From Phallusia fumigata (lineage: Eukaryota; Chordata; Ascidiacea; Phlebobranchia; Ascidiidae), in assembly GCA_008931825.1 (NCBI GenBank), contig QXVZ01032643.1, positions 4,996 to 35,451 on the forward strand: a DNA stretch of 30,456 bases, in the 5' to 3' direction. This document shows, piece after piece, positions 8,465-18,685 of the stretch. Below the pieces are notes generated by a model. The model saw only the letters and a list, made by a program, of their open reading frames with translations, made no database searches and was not told where the DNA came from. The stretch's first letter is position 1; every line of letters begins with the position of its first letter. Made by a program: the position numbers and the translations under genes.

Positions 8465-10315
8465 ATTTTCTTTTACAACTTCCACTTCACAAAAGTTTGG
8501 TGTTTGGTTCTAAATGTCCTAAAAACATTTATTCATTTTTGTCGATACACAAATTTTTCTGTGTTCTATTTTGCAATTAACATTTTGTGTCTTGGAGCAA
8601 TGTCGCGTGTGTTTTCGGAGCTGTTACATGAGATAGATGTACACTTTCATTTAGCATTATTTTGTAGGATTTGCAATTGGTTGACAAAAACTTATTAGAA
8701 GTTTTGCACTTTTATTTTAGCCAGTTTCAATTCAAACCGCGTTAGGCTTTTTCGAAATGTAACTTCCTTCCCAACTTCGGATTTGCATTAAGTATATTTT
8801 GTGCTGAATGTGTCACCCAAAATGTATCCATATTATGTAAATTACTAGTGTCGGTACTTGCTTTCTCTCTGTTACTCATTTACTGTTTTGTGTGCTTCAT
8901 AATTATTCATTGTACACATTAGTATTTCTGTATCAAGTATTTCGTTCCAAAGTACATTTTATGTCAAGTATTGTGCACCATACCGGATGACAGAAAATGA
9001 CTTCCACTTTCCATTTTTTTGGAACTTAACTGAACTTGGATACAGGCTTGCGCATACAATTTTTCGTGTAATCATAAAACCTGCTTAAAGCGTGCAAGTT
9101 TGGTTTATCACAATCGCCAAAGTAGCTGAATTGATTGATAGGCTACTCGTTTTGTCAAGTTTTTGCATATTCAAGTCTTTAACGTTCGAAACGTTAAAGT
9201 TTTGTCGATTTGGCTTTCTGAACGGATTAACACCCATACAGTCGCACAACTGTTTTCTCCTGAAATGTGGTTAAATGCTAAACGTGAAACAGGAAAAACA
9301 CATTGCCCATTGTAGGGATAATATTCATCTGCCAAATAAATGTATGGAACATATTCTTATGCTGTTTAAATTTATGAAGTCACAGATTTTAGCCATTCAA
9401 GTCAAGGTGTTGGAACAATAAATTCAAAACCTATAGAAATAAACCAGTTTTAAGGGAAATACGATATTTAGTAACTATAGAAATTTGATTGTGATTTGTT
9501 TATTTATTGGTTCCTTGACGAAAGTTCTACTGGTAGGTTTTAAAAAGAAGTTTGTCGGTTCGAAGGGGGTGGTTCAAGTCTTTGTCTTTAAATATGCAGT
9601 TGTCATGTCCCCTTTTGCCTTGTTTTAAATTTAAAAACTGTTTCCTTTTTTGTTTCTTTTGCAAGTACTTACAAATGCCTAAAACTGCAAAATTGATATT
9701 AAATTGTTTTTTTTTGCATGATGATACGTAATCTTTTATGGTGATTACGCGTGAGTCGTTTATTCGCTCATGGATCTTTATAACTAGAAGTTAATCTGGC
9801 AGGCGAGGCCTCCAAAGCACAAGGTTAACCGATACCACTTATTTATTTACAATTCCGAAACAATAACTACATTAATAAACACACATCTGCACAAAGGTTA
9901 CATGAAACAAAACAAAACAGTGAACAGTGAACTCTGAAACAAGAGTTCTGGGCTACAATTTATGATAAGGCTCAACGTGAGAACTTTGCAATCACACCGC
10001 TAATGGCTTTCTCTCTCGCCTGCAGTTAATTTTAGACAAACGTTTATACCCAAAGGGGGCGCTGCAACCAGTGTTTCTCTATTACAATTAACACGAGAGA
10101 TTACAGAAGAGTCAATGCGAACAGTAGTCATGTACAACAAACACACATCGGTGTTATTCACTCCGAAATGCAAGGCAATAGCTGTTTGACCTAGTTGACC
10201 GGTGAACCACAGCTGTGTGTAGAGGCCTTTGGTTTTCCTTCCCATATTAGGGGTAGTAAATGTCGTGCTGGACTGTGACAGATATCCAAAATAATATATG
10301 TTGCATTACGCAACA
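8465..10315. repeat. Spacer homologous to the 3' flank of gene 1 (copy 2)
   Basis: This is the second copy of 2741-4600, more diverged. A near-perfect palindrome (ctttaacgttcgaaacgttaaag, about 9177-9199) stands out. The stretch 9760-10315 has no counterpart I could recognise in the first unit and no clear gene. Confidence 0.5.
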
Positions 10316-11580
10316 CATGAGATGTACGGAAGCATGAAAAATTGGTGTGCACAAGCTATATGCGATTAGTTAATAAAGCAACACAGTAGCAAATATGAAA
10401 CCGAGCAAGCCAATGATAGAAAGTCGACAATTCCTGGAACGGATTGAAGTCACTTTGTTATAAATAATAGCTGTTGAAAACAATACGAGCACGACTTAAA
10501 TTGCGTTTTTGATGGTTTCATTTAGGCATGAAAACAGTCATAAACCAACAACAATAATTACTCAACTATTTCGCAGTCAAGTGGCTGAACGACACGCGCA
10601 ACTCCCTGGTTCTCGCGTATTATTGAATTCTAATCCCGAAGCAATTCTTGAGCTAGGTGGAACAGGGTGAGTTAAATCCAATAACAAACAATCCAACAAA
10701 ACTGTAATGATATTGGCTGCAATTTAGCGAACTCATCATTAGAATTGCGTAATCAGGCGTTATTCTGTCTGACGATAGTTAAAACAAACATCAAATTGCC
10801 ATATCGAGGCGGGGTTCCGATCTATAGTGAAAATTTCTGTTTTGTGTTTGTTAGATATTAAATTTAGTCCTGGCTCTAACGACATAAAACATTTCTTCAA
10901 TTCAGTTTGTTCCGTTTTGTTACACAAATGCAATTATCAATGTAACTGTCAAAACAAAAGCTGGCATAAAACAGGCGGTTAGACGGCAGGTTTATCATGA
11001 GCATGCTTGCTGTGTAAACGCCTTTTCGGAAAAACAATCATCAAACAAAGAGAAAGTAGTGTGCCTCTCCGGTTAACAAAGTATTTGTTTTTCTATGTGT
11101 TTTTGGTAATTTGTATCGATAAGGGTACAGAACATTTCCTAACAATTTCAACACGTGCTCAACTCAATAGATTTTAATAATCGTCATTTCAAAGTGCAGT
11201 TTACTTTACATCAAAGGGTATTTGGATTTCATTTTTGATAGCATATGTGCTTTAATGTTACATTTCTCCGAATATCGAACAAAGGATGCTGTTTTAACAT
11301 CTAATTTTGCCACGAGGTGAATGAATTGTATCATTAAAAGATGCACAACTTCACATAAGATGTGGACACTTTTACTCGAATTACTCTTTTGATGGTGTTA
11401 TTTTCGAGATTATTCGTTGCCAGAGTATAACCATTTCAACTTTTCAAACAACAACATATTTATGCTGCAAGTAGTGATGCAAATATTCTGTAACCTGATA
11501 ATAAAAACTTCCCACGCTTATACCCATTTGCGTTTCAACAGCTTTGTAGAGCGTTTTCAACAGCATCTGTTCTGAAATAT
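10316..11580. repeat. Upstream part of the duplicated unit (copy 2)
   Basis: Homologous to 4600-5900 (shared anchors are listed there). From 11581 to about 11750 an extra segment of roughly 170-190 bases is inserted relative to the first copy before the homology resumes at the promoter block. The insertion contains a gattcgaattcgtga stretch but no convincing terminal repeats. Confidence 0.65.
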
Positions 11581-11754
11581 CATTCGGAATCGCTTTTTTA
11601 GCAGTACACAGGCAAAAAGAAAAAACAAAACAATTAGCCCAAACGTTTTGGCGGAGATAAGATTCGAATTCGTGATTTTAATTGGCCGAAGTTGCCTATA
11701 GCTGTTGATCATCATCTGTGTTTTATTATTTAAAAGGAAGTCTGGGAATACGCA

Positions 11755-11890
11755 ATCATTACGCTCTGAACCTTATTTACTTCTGATCACAATCACGCGC
11801 TTTTAGCTTCCCAGGATGTAATAGATAAGTTGACTGTTGCTCGGGCATTGTTTGTTGCTGCTCGTAGGTGTTGCATTCCAGTTACAGTTA
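11755..11890 (+). promoter_or_regulatory. Conserved 5' block of receptor gene 3
   Basis: Third copy of the block seen before genes 1 and 2 (atcacaatcacgcgc, aggatgtaatagataagttgac, then gttgctgctcgtaggtgttgca). There is no ATG in the hydrophobic frame here either. A donor-like ctaa/gtaagt follows near 11903 and an acceptor-like tag lies 7 bases before the start codon at 12199. Confidence 0.5.
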
Positions 11891-12198
11891 ACATCTCAGG
11901 CTAAGTAAGTTTATGCTTTAATGTGTTGTGAGTTAAAGACAGTTGCAGTTTGAGATTCAACATTTTTAGCGAAAAAGCTTGAAATGTTCTATGTATGGTC
12001 TGGAACGGTTTGAAAAATAGTTTACATTTAATATTGATGTAAACAAAATAATTTTTACCATGTTACCGTTTATAGTAACAAACTAGCCTTTTCTGCACCA
12101 CATCATGTGTGCACTCGACAAAGCGAAGCTTATTTTAGTTTTTTAATTGTCGTGTCATTGATGCAGGTAAAGTAAACATTGAACAAATTAGAAAAAAT

Positions 12199-13197
12199 AT
12201 GCATGAGGTTGACCTAAACTGCTTTACGAAGAAACCCACAAACCATGGGGATTTGTTTTACCATCGATTTCCACTTAATGCAACAGACGCGGATCAGCAT
12301 TGTAAGGACGCACACAATGCAAGGTTGGCGGTTTTAAACACAAAGCAAAAATTTCAAGATGCATTGGACTTTTGGCCTAAAAATTCGCCCTGCGAACCAA
12401 CTTATTTTAGAATTGGGTTAACTGACAGGAAAAGCAACGTTGACTACCAATGGGTTACTGGCCAAAATTTTTCGAAGATATTTTCAAACCAAAACCTGAT
12501 TTTAAATCGTAGAGTTTCAGGAAAGGAAAACTTTGGCGAAATCAAGATTGGTTCTCATGACATACATTTTTTACCTTCAACTTCAGATTTAGCGTTTCTT
12601 TGTTACAAACCACATATGTCAACAACCAGTTCACAAACAATCAGAAATACAGTATCGACCGAAGCTAGCGAAAAAAACAAACCAAACACGAGATTAGTAG
12701 GACGAAATGATCCAGGAAGTTTACCAGCTTCCACAACCACAGAGACACTTGTTGTGTCAAGCGGAACCGCAGCAAGTACGGCAAACTTGTTGCCTTTGTT
12801 TATTGTCATAGCAATTGTGCTAGCTGTGTTGCTACTTATATTGCTTTTGTACGTTATGAAAACACGCCGCAATTCCAAACCAACTCCCGGGATAGCCACA
12901 GGAATTTCTGTTGAAACTGGAACGACCAACTACATGTGCAGTGATGACAACACCTACGCAGCAATCGTGGAAAGTACAGCGCAAGCTGGCGACGGAAATG
13001 ACGTAGCTTACTTCGCCATATCAGAACAAGCAGGTAGTAGCAATGGTGGTGTAACTGGGGATGTTTATTATTCCTCTGTGCCACCCACCGCTGCCAAAGA
13101 GGCTTGCAATGCCCCGGATGATTACGTCCAAGTAAACAAAACAAAAACTGTAGCTGACGTTTACAGTCAAGTAAAGAAGCCAAAGCAAGAAACGTGA
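12199..13197 (+). CDS. C-type-lectin-like membrane receptor 3 with multi-tyrosine (ITIM-like) tail, 332 aa
   Basis: Single-exon paralogue. The CTLD is residues about 8-137 (C8, C35, C65, C135) with a glycosylation sequon NAT at N27. The Ser/Thr-rich stalk is 140-196 and the helix about 197-219 is followed by a basic KTRRNSK. The ectodomain is a patchwork: residues 4-36 and about 120-138 follow gene 1 (VDLNCFTKKPTNHGDLFYHR; IHFxPSTSxLAFLC), whereas the centre (LTDRKSNVDYQWVTGQNFSKIFSNQ) and the stalk follow gene 2. Tail tyrosines are Y253 (TYAAI), Y271 (VAYFAI), Y291 (VYYSSV), Y309 (changed to DDYVQV) and Y322 (DVYSQV). There is no signal peptide. Probable cell-surface recognition receptor; the ligand is unknown. 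Confidence 0.85.
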   Translation: MHEVDLNCFTKKPTNHGDLFYHRFPLNATDADQHCKDAHNARLAVLNTKQKFQDALDFWPKNSPCEPTYFRIGLTDRKSNVDYQWVTGQNFSKIFSNQNLILNRRVSGKENFGEIKIGSHDIHFLPSTSDLAFLCYKPHMSTTSSQTIRNTVSTEASEKNKPNTRLVGRNDPGSLPASTTTETLVVSSGTAASTANLLPLFIVIAIVLAVLLLILLLYVMKTRRNSKPTPGIATGISVETGTTNYMCSDDNTYAAIVESTAQAGDGNDVAYFAISEQAGSSNGGVTGDVYYSSVPPTAAKEACNAPDDYVQVNKTKTVADVYSQVKKPKQET

Positions 13198-14518
13198 AAC
13201 TGTCGTGTATGCATTTGATTATTACAGTCCACTGCAAACTAATTTTTCTAAGAATATTTTCCAAATGTCACAGAAAAAATGTTTTGACGTTAGTTATAAT
13301 TTTAAATGGTCGATGGCAAACAAGTTTGATTTTATCTTCGTCACTAAACGAGCGTATCTAAACATTTTTTTGTTGGTATGTAACTTCCCCAGCCATGCTT
13401 TGTTGTTTGAGCAAACTGCCCTTGTTGAGTTGGCAGTTTATAATTGCATTGTAAATTAAAAGCCGGATTCTTAATGTATATTGGTGGCCTAATTGTTTTC
13501 TTTGTTTTAATATTTTTGACTTTAGTATTGAATGCCTTTTATTTTCTGCCAATGATTTTCTTTAAAATGTACTTAAACATCATGCAGGTACTTGAAGAAG
13601 TGTCTGCATTCATTATCCATGTTGTCATTTAGTCATTTATAAAATTTGTTGTATGCGCAAACAAGTTTACTTCATCACAGACAACTGTCCAAATGATGTG
13701 AGGAAAATTAATAGGCTTGCAACAATCGCCGATGGCTCATTTGATTCTTGTTTCATTTCGTCATGTTTTCACATGATCACGTGTTTGTCGTTGAAATGCT
13801 TGTTGTAATACAATGATTATTCGCAATATGTTCGTGACTGTATTTTAGGGTTTTAAACAGGTTTTTTAGCTGGGCTTGTTGCATAAAAGGTCTCAAGCCT
13901 TGAAATCGTTTTCAAACAGTTACAAGAACTACGTCTTTGCATAAATGCATGTGGAAATCAGTTTCTGCACATGCAGAAGACCAATTTTGCAAATGTTTTA
14001 AGTTTCTACTGTCAATCGCACAACCAAAAGTTTTACACACAAACAAGGAACTAAAGTTTGTTTATATGCCCAGCTAGTTTCCCAGAAGGCAGACCTGATA
14101 ACTCACTGTCGTAGAGCCAGAGAGTTTCTATTTACTGTATTCGCTTTTTTTGGTTGGCACAGACACAAAGTTAATCACGCGTTGCGAACACAAGTACTCT
14201 TGAAATCAAAGATTATCAAAATCTATTGTTTAACGAAGTTTTGACTGAATTTTTTGAAAAGAAATATTTTGTCAAAAAGTCCTGGTATACTCAGACAATC
14301 GATTTCACAGTTTTTGGTTTCGGAGCATCGCAAAAGAACAAACGCGTGGAAGTGTTTTAAGTGTGCTTTCAATAGCACTGTGCCTGTGTTTAAACAAGCA
14401 AACCGAAAATGAAACGAAATGCAATAAATGGAAACTTCTTGACAATATGGTAACACCAGCTGGGTTTATGAATAAACTTCCTTGTTCGTCTTTGGAAAGA
14501 GCACTGTTAAAATTCACC
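13198..14518. repeat. 3' flank of gene 3 (copy 2) followed by an inserted segment
   Basis: 13198-13866 repeats the flank of gene 2 (7371-8060). At about 13867 the homology stops and resumes near 14998-15250 (matching 8060-8213). An insertion of about 1.1 kb therefore separates them and contains the MITE at 14527-14741. Short open frames on both strands at 14223-14590 match nothing I recognise. Confidence 0.6.
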
Positions 14519-14526
14519 GTCTATAC

Positions 14527-14741
14527 CAGGGGTGGGGAGACTGCGGGTCGCACGAACTGCACAACATTACCGACAGTAAATATGCAGTAGAATATTGCAT
14601 AAAAATCGCCAATAATAGAGAAGTCATGTCAATACCTATGTATAAACATTAAATTGTTTTGACTTTTGATGCTATGTTGTATATTTCTGATGCGCGTCAC
14701 ATTACGTACCCCAGCGGGCCGCATGTGGTTCCCCACCCCTG
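14527..14741. mobile_element. hAT-like non-autonomous element (MITE), 215 bp
   Basis: The ends are perfect 12-base inverted repeats, CAGGGGTGGGGA at 14527 and its complement TCCCCACCCCTG ending at 14741, continued imperfectly by GCGGGTCGC and GCGGCCCGC. It is flanked by an 8-base target duplication, gtctatac (14519-14526) and gtttgtac (14742-14749), with 6 of 8 bases equal. CAGGG-type ends and 8-base duplications are typical of hAT elements. It has no coding capacity. The two mismatches in the duplication suggest an old insertion. Confidence 0.8.
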
Positions 14742-14749
14742 GTTTGTAC

Positions 14750-15722
14750 TGCATATACAGGTTTCCAGTAAAACGCAACGTCATGCGAATGTTCCACTAC
14801 TATATATATTTTGCATATCATCCAACACTTTAAGCCCAGGATGAAACTTGAAAAAAGCTTATCACATTTGTGGGAGGTATAAGTAGCCTTGCAAGTATCT
14901 GACCAAGCATCATTAGTTTTTGTATACGACTCTGCACGCTGCAACTTTATATCTTAGCATGCTTCCTTAGCAAGGTCACGTGCCAACAAAGCACACAAGT
15001 ATAAAGTTTTGACGCCATCAACTTGTCACTTTAATGAGTGGTATCAGCCAGTAGATTGGTACGCATTGAACTTTCACTGTATCGTAGCGGTCCTATACAA
15101 ACATTGGCCTGCATTTGTACAAAACATTTGAACTTTGCATTCGCTCCTATTGCTTTTAAAAGTTAAAGAGACCCGCACAACTTTACCATTGGGTCGAATA
15201 AATTTTGTTAGATAATTGTTTGTCGCGTCTAGGTGCGTAAGTCTACTTTNGTCATCGGTTTCAGCTCTTGTATGAAGTCATCGGTTAAGACCGGATGTCG
15301 TCATTGGGAATTTGAAGCCCCTTGTGACTGCAGACGTATTACACTTCTCTGTGAAATTACCAAACTCCTGAAGGTTATAAACACGCAGTTTATACCGGTG
15401 TGAGGAAACTTGCTTAAAGTTCTTTGTTTGATAACTAATGTTTAAAAGAAACTTTTTTAATACTCTTTATTCTAGAAACATGTTATTACGCATTGCAGTA
15501 TTTATGTTTGGCCGGTGAAAGTTTTCTGTTTGATTGATTTGAAGCGTCGACTGATTTTTTTGTTTTTGTTTGTGATATTGTGATAATTTAATCATACATT
15601 GGAAAACGAATGTGTTTTCACCGTCGCTAATATGTCTAGAATTGCCTTGCAATTCAATCTCTTTTTCTGATTTCAGAAAAAAAATTAAAAAAATCCTTCA
15701 GGTTGTTTAGCTTAAACCAAAA
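14750..15722. other. Spacer with contig join before receptor gene 4
   Basis: 14998-15249 matches the spacer just before the relic tail (8060-8213: gattggtacgca, gacccgcacaact, gtcgcgt(t/c)taggtgcgtaagtctact). The homology is cut by the N at 15250, exactly where a further receptor tail would be expected. From 15251 to 15722 no gene is seen. It is the upstream region of gene 4 and ends with pyrimidine-poor, A-rich sequence and a ttgtttag acceptor-like site 12 bases before the ATG. Confidence 0.5.
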
Positions 15723-16834
15723 ATGACAAACATAGATGCTAACTGCCTAACAGAGACACCTGGATCTCACGGAACCATGTTCTACCATCAATACCCTTTA
15801 TCTGCATCAGAAGCTGATGAACATTGCAAGAATGCTCATAATGCAAGGTTGGCAGTATTGAACACACAGGACAAATTTCTAGATGCCCTTCTGGGAATAC
15901 CACCACTTCCTACTCAAGAACAGCCCCTGCTTTGTGGAACCACTTATTATAGAATTGGATTAACACGTGCCAACAGCAAAGAGGATCCAATGTGGATTAC
16001 TGGGAAAAAGTTTAAACGATTTAATGCCTCACAGGTTATAAGCCTGATATATTTTAGTACAGAATGATAAAGTATTTAATCATATTTTTTCTGCTTAGAT
16101 ACCTGTGTACTTTTATTCAGCAAGAGTAAATACAAATTTTACCTTAAAACAATTTTATTTTATCCAGCACTAATTTTTTTACGATTTTGTTTAATATTTT
16201 CATTTTTCCCTTTTTTCATCAATTTTTATGGTTTGTTTTCTTGCTGATAGAACCAAAATGTACGTGTTTTTATTCCAACCAAATATACACAGTCTATTCA
16301 CCCCAAATACTATCTATTAATGTGTGTAAATACAAAAATTTCGTTTTCTAATGCTTGAATTCTAAATTACAGGTCATCAGGCAGGATGAGGAAACATCAA
16401 GTGGAGAATCCTACGCAGAAATAATGTGGGGCTCGGTTGACATTTTATTCAGTGATCCAACATTACCGGTGGAATTTCTATGTTATAAACCAAACTCAAA
16501 TCGCATTGGAAAAAAGGAAAGCAGCACTGTAACATCAAAAAGTAGAAACAACACCAGAAGACCTTCAAGTTCAATAACAATGTTACCTGGAACCGCTGCA
16601 AATGCGGGATTACTTTCGGCCTTTGTTGTCAAAACAATAATCCTAGCAGTGTTGCTAGTCATACTTCTGTGGCTTGTGATAAAAAAACGATGCTTACAGG
16701 AACACGAAATGTCTGCAGTTGTCGCAAACATAGTGGCACACGAAACAAACATTTTTGAAGAAAAACCAACACACCAACAACTTATAACCTCAAAAAATAC
16801 AGAACAGTTGCCGTACTATATTATTAATAATTAA
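15723..16834 (+). CDS. Divergent C-type-lectin-like receptor 4, two exons, tail interrupted by actin-locus DNA
   Basis: Exon 1 is 15723-16034 (104 codons) and exon 2 is 16373-16834, joined by a 338-base phase-0 intron (CACAG/gttata … ttacag/GTCATC). The join gives NASQ-VIRQD, which aligns with SDQ-KLILT of gene 1, so the intron lies inside the CTLD. The CTLD spans about 8-142, with C35, C71 and C141 and WITGKKF and FLCYKP conserved. The stalk is rich in Ser, Thr and Arg. The helix is about 184-207 ([14 protein letters not shown]…) and contains K191, which replaces the alanine of genes 1-3. After [18 protein letters not shown] the frame runs at 16737 into sequence identical to actin intron 1 in antisense, so the last 31 residues are not receptor-derived. 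A matching receptor tail lies at 19157-19429. Total as read: 257 aa, no signal peptide. Confidence 0.75.
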
Positions 16835-16883
16835 GTTTCCAAAACACGTCCCAGTCAAACTTCAAAGCAACAAGAAAAATTAC

Positions 16884-17003
16884 CTGATGTCTTGGGCGTC
16901 CTACAATTGACGGAAACACAGCTCTTGGTGCGTCATCTCCAGCATAACCAGCTTTACACATTCCCGAACCATTGTCAACAACCAAGGATTGTGGCTCGTC
17001 CAT
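16884..17003 (-). pseudogene. Orphan actin exon 1
   Basis: On the minus strand, ATG at 17003 opens 40 codons ([20 protein letters not shown] … VGRPRHQ) ending at a splice donor CATCAG/gtaatt, exactly as in the complete actin gene. No exon 2 follows: about 147 bases into the intron the sequence changes into receptor gene 4. If the junction is real, this copy cannot make actin. If the junction is an assembly error, it is the first exon of the gene at 20939-23457. Confidence 0.8.
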
Positions 17004-17436
17004 ATTTTATGAAAGTGTTTTTCAATTTATTATTCAGTGGCAACAATAAATGTTGCTTTTATTTTGTTTGGTGACGGAAATTCTGCAACAAAATTGTATT
17101 CAGGTCCGTCAAAACAGAGCTTACATTTTCGAGTAGGTATTTTCACATTCTTGGGTTGACCCAAAAGTATTAAAAACTGTCATCTCAATTCCTAACATAT
17201 GTTTTGCCACTACAAACAAATAAAGTTTCTTTCAAATCACGACAACGTTGTTGGCTGTCAGGGTTTCACTATAGTTGTATCAACAGCGACCTTAGACGAA
17301 AGCACAACACTCGTTTTTAAGCATATTTTGTTACACTGTCAGTGTTGAGCATTTCGCATGCTTGAACAATACTTCGCCCCTTTAGTTAAACTACCCTGCC
17401 CAACAACGTTTCTGTCAATAACGGTTATCGCTTTAG

Positions 17437-17444
17437 TATTTATA
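17437..17444 (-). promoter_or_regulatory. TATA box of the orphan actin promoter
   Basis: Minus-strand TATAAATA lies about 90 bases downstream (in the sense of actin transcription) of the CArG box and about 430 bases before the ATG, which leaves room for an untranslated leader, perhaps with an intron. Confidence 0.5.
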
Positions 17445-17532
17445 CTGATAAGTCGTTTCCTGTGTAATTTGTAATTTCGTCAGAAACAAAACACAAACGC
17501 TTGCAATGCAGGCGAAACAGGGCGTTATGCTA

Positions 17533-17542
17533 CCATATATGG
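17533..17542 (-). promoter_or_regulatory. CArG box (SRF site) of the orphan actin promoter
   Basis: CCATATATGG is a perfect match to CC(A/T)6GG, the binding site of serum response factor, which controls actin genes in animals. Its position just upstream of a TATA box fits a muscle-type actin promoter. Confidence 0.65.
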
Positions 17543-18131
17543 TTACAAAAGCTCCGATCATCAGTTTTGCGTAAATGTCGAAACGATTTGTCACTCAACA
17601 CTTCTTTCCGTTATGTGGGTTGGACTGTACAACGTCGCACAAACAAACGAATTCTTACATTGGGCCTATGTTTATAATGTGCATTGCAAGTTTTACTATT
17701 CCCAATCTGAAGGAATTTTGTTCCTTGGTCCCTTTTCCATTATGGCCACACTGATCTTAGTAAGCAATTCCTAAACTGAGGTAATTTTCATTGTTGTTGG
17801 TGTTAAACTTTGTTAAGATAAAATATAAAAAGAGGTCAAGAATTAAAACATCTGGTCAAACTATTCTACAATTACCGAGTTAGTCAAAATCCTTCAAACG
17901 TGAATTAATTCGTTGTATGTGCAAGCTCATTGTGGTTGAAATTATTACTTTAAGGACTGAAATCAATTTGGTAAACAAATGTAAAAAGGAGCAAAATAAA
18001 CAAAAAGATTTAAAAATCAAAGAATAGAAAGAAACTTGTCCTTTATCTTGATATAATGAAATGTTTTTCAGGGTCGCAAATTGTCTGATGCCTTTTCAAA
18101 AACATCATAAAAAGGAAACGCTGTCCACAGC

Positions 18132-18270
18132 CAGGGGCATAGCCAGGGGGGGATGGGGTCATGATCCCTCCCAAATTTCGAAGTTGTACATTGAGGAATA
18201 AATCCCTAAGTTTTACATTAAGTTAGGTACTTGCCCCCCCCAAAAAAAATTTTGCATGGCTACGCTATTG
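18132..18270. mobile_element. Short hAT-like element with 8-base target duplication (139 bp)
   Basis: The ends are imperfect inverted repeats (CAGGGGCATAGCCAGGG and, reversed, CAATAGCGTAGCCATGC). A perfect 8-base direct repeat tccacagc flanks it at 18124-18131 and 18271-18278. The interior is C/G-homopolymer rich with no coding capacity. A shorter copy sits at the homologous place, 26734-26810. Confidence 0.75.
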
Positions 18271-18685
18271 TCCACAGCCTAATAAATTTTGCATGCACAT
18301 GTTTTTTAATATGATGCTGCCATTATTTTGTACTTTGCAACATTTTCCATCTTTAAACCACAATATCAACCTTAGTCATAGCTGTATTTTGTCCGATACT
18401 GTAAACATTCTGGTAAATCATTTCCGAAATAAAGCTTTCGCGAATCGTTCGAGTGTTAGATCATATCCGTCGCAATTCGCCCTTTTTTGACCTTAGTAGC
18501 CTTTAAAATTCGCTCGGAAAAAAAGAGTTTTGTGGTATAAAAGATACTGTTTTTCGCCCGCAACAAGAAGGGGGGAAGTTCTCTAGAAAAGAATTCTTCA
18601 CGTCGACTCGATTTACTCGCTAAAACACTGTATAGCCAAGATCAAAACAAAAGAGTTAAGCTTCTGTGTGGAAATGTGTTGACGG

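Larger units (their letters stand above)
16737..17908. repeat. 1172-base block identical to 23191-24362 (actin intron 1, exon 1 and promoter)
   Basis: Every landmark keeps a constant offset of 6454 bases (exon 1 at 16884 and 23338, TATA at 17437 and 23891, CArG at 17533 and 23987) and I saw no mismatch on reading. The other copy ends at the contig join 24363, while this one continues to 19153 with sequence homologous to 26540-28155. A third, more diverged copy is 25366-26535. Either a very recent duplication or one locus placed twice by the assembly. Confidence 0.85.

Noticed and set aside
11640..11715. tRNA-like look of gattcgaattcgtga (minus strand) in the insertion before gene 3
   Set aside because: The B-box match is imperfect, no A box at proper spacing is convincing, and no stems can be folded.
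12854..13264. 136-codon open frame on the minus strand (also 7069-7437 and 2445-2732)
   Set aside because: It is the antisense shadow of the conserved receptor tail; its conservation follows from the sense strand.
14223..14590. Overlapping short frames on both strands near the MITE
   Set aside because: No recognisable transposase or other domain; none has a counterpart elsewhere in the window.
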